Below, piece by piece: positions 35,744 to 44,301 of a stretch of 64,000 nucleotides of DNA (its first letter is position 1; every line of letters begins with the position of its first letter). Below the pieces are notes generated by a model. The model was given only the letters and a program-made list of their open reading frames with translations, was not told the origin of the DNA and made no database searches. The stretch comes from JACKHA01 sp041401985 (GTDB taxonomy: Bacteria > Planctomycetota > Phycisphaerae > Phycisphaerales > UBA1924). The stretch covers positions 1 to 64,000 of the forward strand of contig JAWKTE010000021.1 of NCBI GenBank assembly GCA_041401985.1, read 5' to 3'. The translations under genes were made by a program, and so were the position numbers.

Positions 35744-35869
35744 CACGAGCCGCGCGGCGCCAGCCCGCGGTTTCGGCGGTGCGCGTTCGCGGGGCGTCTC
35801 CGGCGGTCGGGACGCCGCATGTTGTTGAATCGCGGGGTTGGACCGCGGGCTTGCGCCGCGCGGCTCGTG
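35744..35869. repeat. Palindromic repeat after lexA
   Basis: Arms at 35744-35771 and 35842-35869 are inverted copies of 28 bases with two mismatches (core CGAGCCGCGCGGCGCCAGCC). A second short inverted pair, TTCAACAAC / GTTGTTGAA at 35724-35732 and 35821-35829, is interleaved with them. It lies between the convergent lexA and DUF971 genes and is unrelated in sequence to family A. Confidence 0.8.
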
Positions 35870-35931
35870 TCCCTCCGGCGGGGCTTGCTACAAGTCGGGC
35901 TCGCGACAACTTGGTCCCGCGACGGATTCCG

Positions 35932-36285
35932 CTACGGATTGTGGCCCGCCGCCTCCGGGTCGATCGACCGGAGGTACTCCCACGAGTAGATCCCCGTCGA
36001 GTGCCCGTCGGAGAACGTGATCCGGATCGCGTAGTTGCCGACCATCTCCGCGCCCGTCGCGACCAGCCCTCCCGCGCCGCCTCCCGAGCCACCGCCGCCG
36101 GCACGGGCGGAACCGCTCGGCAGCACCGTCAGCGGGTTCCTGGCCATCTCGTCGCGCAGGTTCCGCATGTCCGCCGAGGGAGACATCCGACGGAGGTAGG
36201 CGATGGAGTAGTACGACGCGGTGCCGTCCTCCCACTCGACCGTCAGGCCCCGGTCCTTCTTCAGATCGATCGACTTCGGGCGCAT
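35932..36285 (-). CDS. DUF971 domain protein
   Basis: A 117-residue protein of the DUF971 (gamma-butyrobetaine-hydroxylase-like N-terminal) type. The family pattern is present in two blocks: IDLKKDRGLTVEWEDGTASY and YSIAYLRRMSPSAD first, then NYAIRITFSDGHSTGIYSWE and YLRSIDPEA at the end. A Gly/Ala-rich linker (about 25 residues) is inserted between the two blocks. Family members occur alone or fused to iron-sulfur cluster carrier proteins; the function is unsettled. ATG 36285 is chosen from the family start; the Shine-Dalgarno is poor. Confidence 0.85.
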   Translation of the reverse strand: MRPKSIDLKKDRGLTVEWEDGTASYYSIAYLRRMSPSADMRNLRDEMARNPLTVLPSGSARAGGGGSGGGAGGLVATGAEMVGNYAIRITFSDGHSTGIYSWEYLRSIDPEAAGHNP

Positions 36286-36428
36286 CTCCCGATTGTTGCC
36301 CGGTCGGGTTTGCCCGGAGGCGGAGCGCGAAGGCGTGTGGCGTGTGGCGTGTGGTGGCGCACGGTACGGGTCGGTGCCCCCGGCCTTGGAGACCAGCGGG
36401 CAGGAGACAAGTCTGGGGTCGGAAGGGA

Positions 36429-36458
36429 AAGCGTGCCCGGGTCGGCCCGGGCACGCTT
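36429..36458 (-). terminator. Terminator hairpin after the methyltransferase gene
   Basis: A perfect 13-bp stem (AAGCGTGCCCGGG at 36429-36441 with its complement at 36446-36458) and a TCGG loop. On the minus strand the stem ends in TT and is followed by TCCCTT, a weak U tract; it lies about 47 bases after the methyltransferase stop. Confidence 0.75.
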
Positions 36459-36504
36459 GAAGAAACGCTGGCATGTTTCGCCGGAGCCTCAGCCCCGGCA
36501 CCGC

Positions 36505-37305
36505 TCAGCCCTTCGGCACCTTGATGTCCGCCCGCTTGCGTCCGATGAACGCGTCGTAGAGCAGCGGCTGGCCGTCGGTCGAGCGCCGGTGCGTGAAGGT
36601 CTCGCGCCGGGCGAGTTCGAGCGACTTGTCGGCCAGCATCGAGCGGATCAGGCCCGCGAAGCCGGAGTCGTCCTTGCCGTTGGTGAAGTCGGTCTTGATG
36701 GTGAAGGCGATCCAGCCGCCAACGTCCACACGGTTGTACGCCTCGGCGAAGACCTCGGGGGGGATGTCGCCGAACCCGAGGGCGGCGACGCACGCCATGG
36801 CGTTGAAGGCGTGGCTGTCGAGCACGTCGGCCTGGTCGCGCGGGAGGTTGGTGAGGTCCCCGACGACATAGTCGGCGTACAGCCCGGGACGGTCCCGCTC
36901 GGCCGCCATCGCGGCCTCCGGGTGGATGTCAACGCCCACGGCCCGCTTGACGCCGAACTTGCGGAACTCATCGGCGACGTACCCGTTGCCGGCCCCGAGG
37001 TCCAGGACCGTCAGCGTGTCCGGCTTGACGCCCGCCTCCTCCAGGCATCTCTTGAGCAGCGAGGCGACCACGGCCGGGGACTGGCAACCCAGGATGTCGT
37101 AGACCCAGCGCTCGTAGAGGCCGGGCACCTGGAAGACCTCGTCGTAATCGTGCAGGCGGATCTTCTTCCAGCCGTCGGGCAGGTTGACGACCACGTATTC
37201 CTGATCCTGGCCGAGGTCGCCGCCGGAGGCGGGCAGGGCGATCTCGAGTTTGCCCATGGCGGTTCGCAACTGGCTCAGCCCCGGCTGGGAGAGGGTGGCG
37301 CTCAT
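36505..37305 (-). CDS. Class I SAM-dependent methyltransferase
   Basis: A 266-residue protein with a Rossmann methyltransferase core: motif I LDLGAGNGYVADEF at about residues 107-120, the acidic end of strand 2 in VGVDIHPEAA, VVGDLTNLPRD and then FNAMACVAALGFGDIPPEVF. About 80 residues precede the core (LPDGWKKIRLHDYDEVFQVP, GLYERWVYDIL), as in several planctomycete and proteobacterial hypothetical methyltransferases. The substrate cannot be inferred. ATG 37305 is set by AGGAG nine bases upstream. It diverges from the transporter operon. Confidence 0.88.
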   Translation of the reverse strand: MSATLSQPGLSQLRTAMGKLEIALPASGGDLGQDQEYVVVNLPDGWKKIRLHDYDEVFQVPGLYERWVYDILGCQSPAVVASLLKRCLEEAGVKPDTLTVLDLGAGNGYVADEFRKFGVKRAVGVDIHPEAAMAAERDRPGLYADYVVGDLTNLPRDQADVLDSHAFNAMACVAALGFGDIPPEVFAEAYNRVDVGGWIAFTIKTDFTNGKDDSGFAGLIRSMLADKSLELARRETFTHRRSTDGQPLLYDAFIGRKRADIKVPKG

Positions 37306-37547
37306 CTTCGTTGGCTCCTGTGTCGCCGGGGCGGATTCCATCGGAATCCGGGTAGGCGAGGGTGACGGCGTCCGAACGGATCGCCGCAGTGATCGGTCCA
37401 AGAGGACTATGCTAGGCGCGGTGCCGCTCGATGGCGACGCGATTGCTGCGGATAGGCGATAGATCGATATGTTTTCGCGGTATAAGCCAGCGCGATCGAC
37501 TCAGAAGCCACGTTCGGCGAGTCGGGCGGCCCGGAAAGGCACGGTCC

Positions 37548-38309
<762 letters not shown>

Positions 38310-38395
38310 GGCGTGCCTCGATTCGCTTGTGCGGATGGCGTGGGGTTGGTCGCGCCCGAAGGTGGTGTGGTGGTTGCTGGAGGGGCTTTGCCGCG

Positions 38396-38470
38396 ATCGG
38401 GCAGGGCTGGAAAGCCCTGCCCCCTCGTCGCACGCTTGCTCGGGGCTGGAAAGGCCTGCCCCCTCGTCAC
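38396..38470 (+). repeat. Two tandem copies of a short hairpin repeat
   Basis: First copy: GGGCAGGGCT / AGCCCTGCCC at 38399-38422, followed by CCCTCGTCGCACG. Second copy: GGGGCTGGAAAGGCCTGCCC at about 38442-38461, followed by CCCTCGTCACACG. They sit between the ATPase gene and the hydrophobic N-terminus of the fused permease and are in frame with the upstream GTG at 38306. Confidence 0.8.
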
Positions 38471-38515
38471 ACGACTTCGAGGGGACGGGAGGCTCTGCTG
38501 GCTCGTCGGGTGTTC

Positions 38516-40087
38516 ATGCTTTCGATCGTGTCGTTGCTGACGGTGATCGCGCCCGTTTCAACGGCGAGCGGGCAGCAGCAAGAGGCGATCCGCGTCGCGA
38601 TTGGCTCGAAGAACTTCACCGAGCAGCAGATCCTGGGCGAGATCGTGGCCCGGGTGCTGGAGCGATCGCTCGGGGCGCGGGTGGAGCGGCGGTTCGGGCT
38701 CGGGGGGACCGACATCTGCCACGCCGCGATGCTGGCGGGGCAACTGGATGTGTATGTCGAGTACACGGGCACGGCCCTGGTCAACGTGCTGGGGCGCGAG
38801 GCGTCGGCGGGGTCGGATGACGCGTTCCGGCGGGTGGCGCGGCAGTATCGGTCGCGGTTCGACCTGGAGTGGCTGCCGCCGCTCGGGTTCAACAACACCT
38901 ATGCGATCGCGGTGCGGGGCGAGGACGCGGCGGCGAACGGGTGGACGCGGGTGAGCGACCTTGCCGGCGTGGAAGGATTGCGCGGCGGGTTCTCGTCGGA
39001 GTTCATTGAACGGCCCGATGGGTTGCCCGGGCTGCGCGGGGCGTACGGGCTCGGGTTCGCGGCGGTGCTGGACCTTGATCCGGGGCTGATGTACGAGGCG
39101 GTGCGGGCGGGGCAGGTGGATGTCATCTGCGCGTTCAGCACGGACGGGCGGATCGACGAGTACGGGCTGGTGGTGCTGGAGGATGACCTTGGGTTCTTCC
39201 CGCCGTACGACGCGGCGCCCGTGGTGCGGGGCGAGTTGCTGTCGCGGCATCCGGAGGTTCGCGATGCGCTGGCCGCGCTGGCGGGGACGATCGGCGATGA
39301 GGACATGCGCCGGATGAACCACGCGGTGGATGTGCTTCGTCGGTCACCGGCGGAGGTGGCGCGGGAGTGGGTGGAGGCGAAACTGGGACCGGAAGAAGGG
39401 GGTGATGTCGGGGATCGAGCGGTGGGGGAGAGAGATGACGCCGCGGCGGATCGTCGTGGCGAGGGGTTGCTCGCGTTTGCGATGTCGCGGCGTGGTGAGA
39501 TCGCGTCGAAAGTCGCGCGGCACCTTTGGCTGACGGTGTTGGGCACGGGGCTGGCGGTGGTGATCGGCGTGCCGCTGGGCGTGCTGGTGCATCGCGTGGC
39601 GGGGACGCGTGGCCCGGTGCTGGCGGGGGTTGAGGTGCTGCAGACCGTGCCGAGCCTGGCGATGCTGGCGTTTCTGTTCGCGGTGTATGGGCTGCTTGGC
39701 GCGGCGCCGGCGGTGACGGCGCTCGTGCTGTACGCGCTGCTGCCGATCGTGCTCAACACGTTCACGGGGCTCAATGAGGTGCCGTCGGCGATCGTGGGCG
39801 CGGCGCGGGGAGTGGGGATGTCGGGCTGGCAGCGGCTGTGGTGGGTGGAGTTGCCGCTGGCGGCGCCGGTGGTCATCGCGGGGATCCGGGCGGCGACGGT
39901 GCTGACCGTGGGCGTGGCGACGCTGTCCACCTATATCGGGGCCGGCGGGCTTGGGGACTTCATCGCGCGTGGGCTGGCGCGGAACGACCCGCGGCTGACG
40001 CTGCTGGGGGCGATCCCGGCGGCGGTGATGGCGGTGGTGCTGAGCCTCGGGATCCGCGTGCTGGAGCGCGTGGCGCGGGGGCGGTAG
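38516..40087 (+). CDS. Osmoprotectant ABC transporter, fused substrate-binding protein and permease
   Basis: A 523-residue fusion. A signal/anchor segment (MLSIVSLLTVIAPVSTASG) is followed by an OpuAC/ProX-type binding domain (VAIGSKNFTEQQILGEIVAR, FGLGGTDICHAAMLAGQLDV, GFNNTYAIAVRGEDA) to about residue 285. Then come six membrane helices of a BPD permease, with the coupling region NEVPSAIVGAARGVGMSGWQ and STYIGAGGLGDFIARGLARN. The binding domain precedes the permease, whereas in OpuABC-type fusions it follows. The start is uncertain: ATG 38516, GTG 38510, or the GTG at 38306 that overlaps the ATPase stop but would add about 70 residues encoded by a hairpin repeat. Confidence 0.9.
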   Translation: MLSIVSLLTVIAPVSTASGQQQEAIRVAIGSKNFTEQQILGEIVARVLERSLGARVERRFGLGGTDICHAAMLAGQLDVYVEYTGTALVNVLGREASAGSDDAFRRVARQYRSRFDLEWLPPLGFNNTYAIAVRGEDAAANGWTRVSDLAGVEGLRGGFSSEFIERPDGLPGLRGAYGLGFAAVLDLDPGLMYEAVRAGQVDVICAFSTDGRIDEYGLVVLEDDLGFFPPYDAAPVVRGELLSRHPEVRDALAALAGTIGDEDMRRMNHAVDVLRRSPAEVAREWVEAKLGPEEGGDVGDRAVGERDDAAADRRGEGLLAFAMSRRGEIASKVARHLWLTVLGTGLAVVIGVPLGVLVHRVAGTRGPVLAGVEVLQTVPSLAMLAFLFAVYGLLGAAPAVTALVLYALLPIVLNTFTGLNEVPSAIVGAARGVGMSGWQRLWWVELPLAAPVVIAGIRAATVLTVGVATLSTYIGAGGLGDFIARGLARNDPRLTLLGAIPAAVMAVVLSLGIRVLERVARGR

Positions 40088-40253
40088 GTAGCGGGCCGCG
40101 CGAGTCGGCGGTGGACGCAAGAACGGTTGCCCCGTTTGACATCGGGGTGTATCGGCGGCGCTGCGCGTCGGCACCTGTGTGCCGCGGGCGCGAGTTTCGG
40201 GCTTCGGCTTCGGGTCGGACCGGGCTGGCCGCGATCACTCTTGAGAGGAGGCG

Positions 40254-41819
40254 ATGATGTTCCTGCGCGCTCTGACGGCTGCTGGCATGTCCCTGTCGGC
40301 GATGGCCGCGCCCTGTGTTGGGCAGATCACGCTCGGCTCGGTGGAGATCGATCTGAAACTGGTGTCGACGGGGATGACGGCCCCGGTGTTCCTCACGCAC
40401 GCGGGCGACGGGTCGGGGCGGCTGTTCGTGGTGGACCAGGCGGGCAAGATCTGGGTCATCCAGAACGGCCAGCGTCTGGCGATGCCGTTCCTGGACATCT
40501 CCGGGCTGCTGCCGACGCTGAGCATGGGGTTCGATGAGCGTGGGCTGCTTGGGCTGGCGTTCCACCCGGACTACGAGAACAACGGGCGGTTCTTCGTGCG
40601 GTACTCGGCGCCGCGGGTGGGCAATCCTGGCGAGGCGTGCGTCGGCACGTCGCGTGGGTGCCACATGGAGGTGCTGGCGGAGTACCACCGCTCGGCGCTG
40701 GACCCGAACGTGGCGGACCCGAACGGGACGATCCTGCTGACGGTGGACGAGCCGGAGTTCAACCACAACGCGGGGCAGGTGCTGTTCGGCCCGGACGGGA
40801 TGCTGTACTTCACGCTGGGCGACGGTGGCGGGTCGCACGACGGGCTGGCGAACCCCGCGCTGCCGCACGGCCCGATCGGCAACGGGCAGAATCCGCAGAC
40901 GCTGCTGGGCGCGCTGATGCGGATTGATGTGGACTCGCCGCCCGGGATGGGCCAGACGTATGTGTCGCCCTCGGACAACCCGTTCTTCGGGCTGGCGACG
41001 GGGCGGGACGAGATCTGGGCGTACGGGCTGCGGAACCCGTACCGGTTCAGTTTCGACCGGCTGGACGGGCGGCTGTTCCTGGCCGACGTGGGGCAGGCAT
41101 TGTTCGAGGAGGTGAACATCATCGAGCGGGGCGGGAACTACGGGTGGGTGACGCGCGAGGGATTCGAGTGCTTCGACCCGTTCAGCCCGGGGATGCCGCC
41201 GACGACGTGCGCGACGACGGGGCCGCTGGGCGAGCCGCTGCTGGACCCGATCGCGGCGTACACGCACGCCGACGGGATCGCGGTGGTGGGCGGGTTCGTG
41301 TACCGCGGCGCGGCCAGCCCGGCGCTGGAGGGGCTGTACATCTTCAGCGACTGGTCGCGGTCGTTCAGCCCGGCGGATGGGCGGCTGTTCTATCTGGACG
41401 CCGACGGGACGCTCTCTGACATCTTCGAGTTCGATATCGGGGACAACCAGGCTTCGATCGGGCAGTACGTCGTGGGGATCGGCGAGGACGAGGCGGGCGA
41501 GGTGTACGCCCTCATGACCAGCAGCCTCGCGCCGTTCGGCGACACGGGGCGGGTGTACCGGATCGTGCAGGCCCCGGCGTGCGCGCCGGACCTGACGACG
41601 GGGGCGATCCCCGGCGTGGCGGGGTACGGCGTGCCGAACGGGGTGCTGAACAACGACGACTTCTTCTACTTCCTGGCGGAGTTCGCCGCGGGCAACGCGG
41701 GCGTGGCGGACCTGACGACCGGGGCGATCCCGGCGTCTGCCGGCTACGGCGTGCCCGACGGGGTGGTGAACAACGATGATTTCTTCTACTACCTGGCGTT
41801 GTTCGCGGTGGGTTGCTGA
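40254..41819 (+). CDS. Secreted PQQ-type sugar dehydrogenase with paired dockerin-like repeats
   Basis: A 521-residue exported protein. It starts at ATG 40254 or the adjacent ATG 40257 behind AGGAGG; a signal peptide of about 20 residues ends near AAPCVGQ. Residues 25-430 form the glucose/sorbosone dehydrogenase six-bladed propeller: LFVVDQAGKIWVIQNGQRL, FDERGLLGLAFHPDYENNG, HNAGQVLFGPDGMLYFTLGD, WAYGLRNPYRFSFDRLDG. Such enzymes oxidise aldoses with PQQ in the periplasm or outside. The last 75 residues carry two copies of DLTTGAI...GYGVPNG...NDDFFYYLA ending in Gly-Cys, nearly the same tail as the protein at 27786, presumably for surface attachment. A terminator hairpin follows at 41901. Confidence 0.92.
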   Translation: MMFLRALTAAGMSLSAMAAPCVGQITLGSVEIDLKLVSTGMTAPVFLTHAGDGSGRLFVVDQAGKIWVIQNGQRLAMPFLDISGLLPTLSMGFDERGLLGLAFHPDYENNGRFFVRYSAPRVGNPGEACVGTSRGCHMEVLAEYHRSALDPNVADPNGTILLTVDEPEFNHNAGQVLFGPDGMLYFTLGDGGGSHDGLANPALPHGPIGNGQNPQTLLGALMRIDVDSPPGMGQTYVSPSDNPFFGLATGRDEIWAYGLRNPYRFSFDRLDGRLFLADVGQALFEEVNIIERGGNYGWVTREGFECFDPFSPGMPPTTCATTGPLGEPLLDPIAAYTHADGIAVVGGFVYRGAASPALEGLYIFSDWSRSFSPADGRLFYLDADGTLSDIFEFDIGDNQASIGQYVVGIGEDEAGEVYALMTSSLAPFGDTGRVYRIVQAPACAPDLTTGAIPGVAGYGVPNGVLNNDDFFYFLAEFAAGNAGVADLTTGAIPASAGYGVPDGVVNNDDFFYYLALFAVGC

Positions 41820-41900
41820 GGGAGCGAGACGGCGAGGCAGCGACGCAGCGAGACAGGGGCTGGGAGGCAACGGTCGACTCGAGGCTTGCGGCGCGAGCAT

Positions 41901-41936
41901 GACGCCGGCCCCACCAACGAGGGTGGGGCCGGCGTC
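41901..41936. terminator. Bidirectional terminator hairpin
   Basis: A perfect 15-bp stem (41901-41915 with 41922-41936) and the loop AACGAG between the convergent sugar dehydrogenase and CsbD genes. Neither side has a U tract, so it may act as a bidirectional or factor-assisted terminator. Confidence 0.7.
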
Positions 41937-42035
41937 TGCTGCGGGGGTCTGGTTGGGCACGCGGCGTGCAGCGTTGGTGCCGCGTGCGATGGGTGGCCGG
42001 GTTGCGCTGGGCAAGCCGGCGGTTCGGGCTCGGGC

Positions 42036-42239
42036 TCAGCAGCCGCAGGACTTGCGGAAGGAGTCGACTTCCTTCTTGGCCTCTTCGCGGCTCTTGCCGT
42101 AGGCCTCCTGGATCTTGCCTTCGAGCTGCTCGGCGCGGCCGTCGATCTGGTCGAGCTCGTCGTCGGTGAGTTTGCCCCACCGCTCCTTGGCTTTGCCCTT
42201 GAACTGCTTCCAGTTGCCCTGCATGGTGTCGCTGTTCAT
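42036..42239 (-). CDS. CsbD-family stress protein
   Basis: A 67-residue protein of the CsbD/YjbJ family: MNSDTMQGNWKQFKGKAKER, WGKLTDDELDQIDGRAEQLE and then a helical EAYGKSREEAKKEV segment. Members are small, hydrophilic and usually induced by general stress; the molecular role is unknown. The C-terminal FRKSCGC with two cysteines is not part of most CsbD proteins. AAGGAGA lies eight bases before the ATG. It stands alone between the convergent dehydrogenase gene and the secreted N/Q-rich protein gene on the same strand. Confidence 0.93.
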   Translation of the reverse strand: MNSDTMQGNWKQFKGKAKERWGKLTDDELDQIDGRAEQLEGKIQEAYGKSREEAKKEVDSFRKSCGC

Positions 42240-42415
42240 CGCGGTCTCCTTGGTCGGCCCCGCGTGGTCCGCCGGAACGAAAGGCGGGGTGCGGGGCGGG
42301 TTGTTGGACGTGGTGCTTGAGATCCTGATCTCGCCCGGCGGACCGTCCGCCGCGGCGTGTGCGTGGCGTTGCGTCGCGCCCGCGAGGGTGGAAACGGACG
42401 CGACGCGGAGTTGGA

Positions 42416-44074
42416 CTAGCGGTCGGTGTCGACGCTGGCGAAGTCGTTGTTGAGCAGGCCGCGGATGCGCGAGGCCTCGGAGGCGTCGGCGCGGGTGTAA
42501 GTGGCTTGGAAGACGATGGTGGTGGGCGCGGCGCCGGCGATGGGGTAGGCGTTGGTGGAGCTGGGCTGGTTCTGGCCGGGCTGGGCGGCGGTCGGGCGGT
42601 TGGGCTGATTGGTCGCCTGGCGGTTGGGCTGGTTGGCGTTGTTGTTGGCGGGGTCGTTCATGTTGCCGGTGTTGCTATTGGTGCCGGTGTTGGAGCGCTG
42701 GCTGTCGGGCGTGCCGGGCTGGGTGTTCCAGCGGTCGCCGGGGAAGGCCATCGAGTCGAACATGGTCACGCGGATCATGTCGTCGCCGAAGAGTTCGAGT
42801 TCGACGCGGACGTTGTTGTGGCTCCAGGCGCGGGAGGCCATGTCGCCCTGGTGGTGGCTGTCGGCGCCCGCGGGCTGGTTGGCCGTGCGGCTCGGGTCGG
42901 CGATGCGGGCGGGGTCGGTGTGCGCGCCGGGGTTGGCGTTGACGTGCTGGTTGTTGTTCTGATTGTTGTGCTGGCCCACGCCCGCGCCGTTGTGCATGCC
43001 GTTGGGCTTGACGCCCTCGAAGACGATGCGGCGGCTGGAGGCGTCGTAGGTGCCCGAGCACTGGTGCATGGAGCCGTCGATGCTGTTCATGAACACGGCG
43101 CTGTAGGTCTGGGTGTCGGGGTCGAAGGAGATGAACGAGAGGCACTCCGCGACGGCGTCCTCGCGGCTCCAGCGGGCGGCGTTGCGGGTCCATTCCTGGC
43201 GGAACTGCTCGGAGTCGAACGACTGCATGGGCTGCTGGTCGTCGCGGTCGAAGCCCTCGGGGTTCTGGTTGAAGCCGGGGACGCGGTTGGCGTCGCCGGG
43301 GACGCGGGCGTCGCGGTCCTGGTTGTTGGTGGTCCCGCCGGGGTTTGAGCGATTCTGGTTGGCCCGGTCGGCGTCGCGGGTGGTGGACGGGCTGGTCGCG
43401 GGTGTGAGGCCGGTCTGCGACGGGTCGGCGCCCATGATGTTCAGGCGTTCCTGCATGATGTTGCCGTCCATGATGAGGCTGGTCTGGGCGATGCCGTAGA
43501 AGGTGGATTGGCCGCTGGCGAGCGAGTTGTGCATCGCGTTGTCGCGATCGTTGAACCGGTCCTGGCGGTTCTGGTCCTGCGCGCTGGGGTTGGTGCGGGA
43601 GCCGGGCTGGTTCATGCCGTCGCCCGTGTTGGAGCCGGCGGGGTTGCGGGCGCCGTCGCGCGAGGAGGGCTGGTTGGGGTTGTCGCGGCTGGGCGTCGTT
43701 GCGGACGGGTTCGTGCGCTCCGTGCCGTCGCGCATCGGGTCGCGAATGGCATCGTTGTTCATGCGGTCGGCGTTCCAGTTCTGGCGGTTGCTCCAGACGG
43801 CGGGGTTGACTCGCATCTCGACGCGCCACACGCCTTCGAGGCGCTGCAGGATGGAGGGGGCGTCGTTCCGGGCGTCGCGGTTGTCGAACTGGCCGGGCTG
43901 CTGCGTGGTGCGTTGCTGGCCGGGCTGGTTCGTCTGGCTCTGGCGGTTCTGGTCGTTGCGGCTGCCCGGCTGGTTCTGCGACTGGGCCAGCGCGCCGGGG
44001 GCGAGCAGGGCCGCGGCGGCGCCGCAGGCGAGGAAGAGGCGGCCGGGGCGAGAGATCGGGGACGTGCGTGTCAT
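42416..44074 (-). CDS. Secreted Asn/Gln/Pro-rich protein with a DUF1579-like core
   Basis: A 552-residue exported protein. The start ATG 44074 (MTRTSPISRPGRLFLACG) follows GGAGA and begins a signal peptide ending near GALAQS. Three folded-looking blocks (ILQRLEGVWRVEMRVNPAVW; STFYGIAQTSLIMDGNIMQE; ECLSFISFDPDTQTYSAVFM followed by GTYDASSRRIVFEGVKP) resemble the DUF1579 beta-barrel family. They are separated by long Asn-, Gln-, Arg- and Pro-rich linkers with words such as NRQ, NQPG and NPS. The last block ends TYTRADASEASRIRGLLNND. Such linkers suggest a flexible cell-surface or matrix protein. Function unknown. Confidence 0.8.
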   Translation of the reverse strand: MTRTSPISRPGRLFLACGAAAALLAPGALAQSQNQPGSRNDQNRQSQTNQPGQQRTTQQPGQFDNRDARNDAPSILQRLEGVWRVEMRVNPAVWSNRQNWNADRMNNDAIRDPMRDGTERTNPSATTPSRDNPNQPSSRDGARNPAGSNTGDGMNQPGSRTNPSAQDQNRQDRFNDRDNAMHNSLASGQSTFYGIAQTSLIMDGNIMQERLNIMGADPSQTGLTPATSPSTTRDADRANQNRSNPGGTTNNQDRDARVPGDANRVPGFNQNPEGFDRDDQQPMQSFDSEQFRQEWTRNAARWSREDAVAECLSFISFDPDTQTYSAVFMNSIDGSMHQCSGTYDASSRRIVFEGVKPNGMHNGAGVGQHNNQNNNQHVNANPGAHTDPARIADPSRTANQPAGADSHHQGDMASRAWSHNNVRVELELFGDDMIRVTMFDSMAFPGDRWNTQPGTPDSQRSNTGTNSNTGNMNDPANNNANQPNRQATNQPNRPTAAQPGQNQPSSTNAYPIAGAAPTTIVFQATYTRADASEASRIRGLLNNDFASVDTDR

Positions 44075-44301
44075 CGTGTGTTCTCCGTGTGAACGAGTGG
44101 TTGCTCGGTTGCGAGTCACGTTGGTAGAACAATCGCGCCCGCGGCTGAGGGCTTGGTAAAAGCCGCGTGAATCGGCGTTCACATGTCGTGGCGCCACCCG
44201 GTTCGAGGGGCGTGGCGTTTGCGGCGGGCTGGGAGGGCGACTAGATTGGCGGGCCCTCGCGGCGATCGGTGCCGCGTTGAGCGGGTCAGGAGGCGCGGCA
44301 G

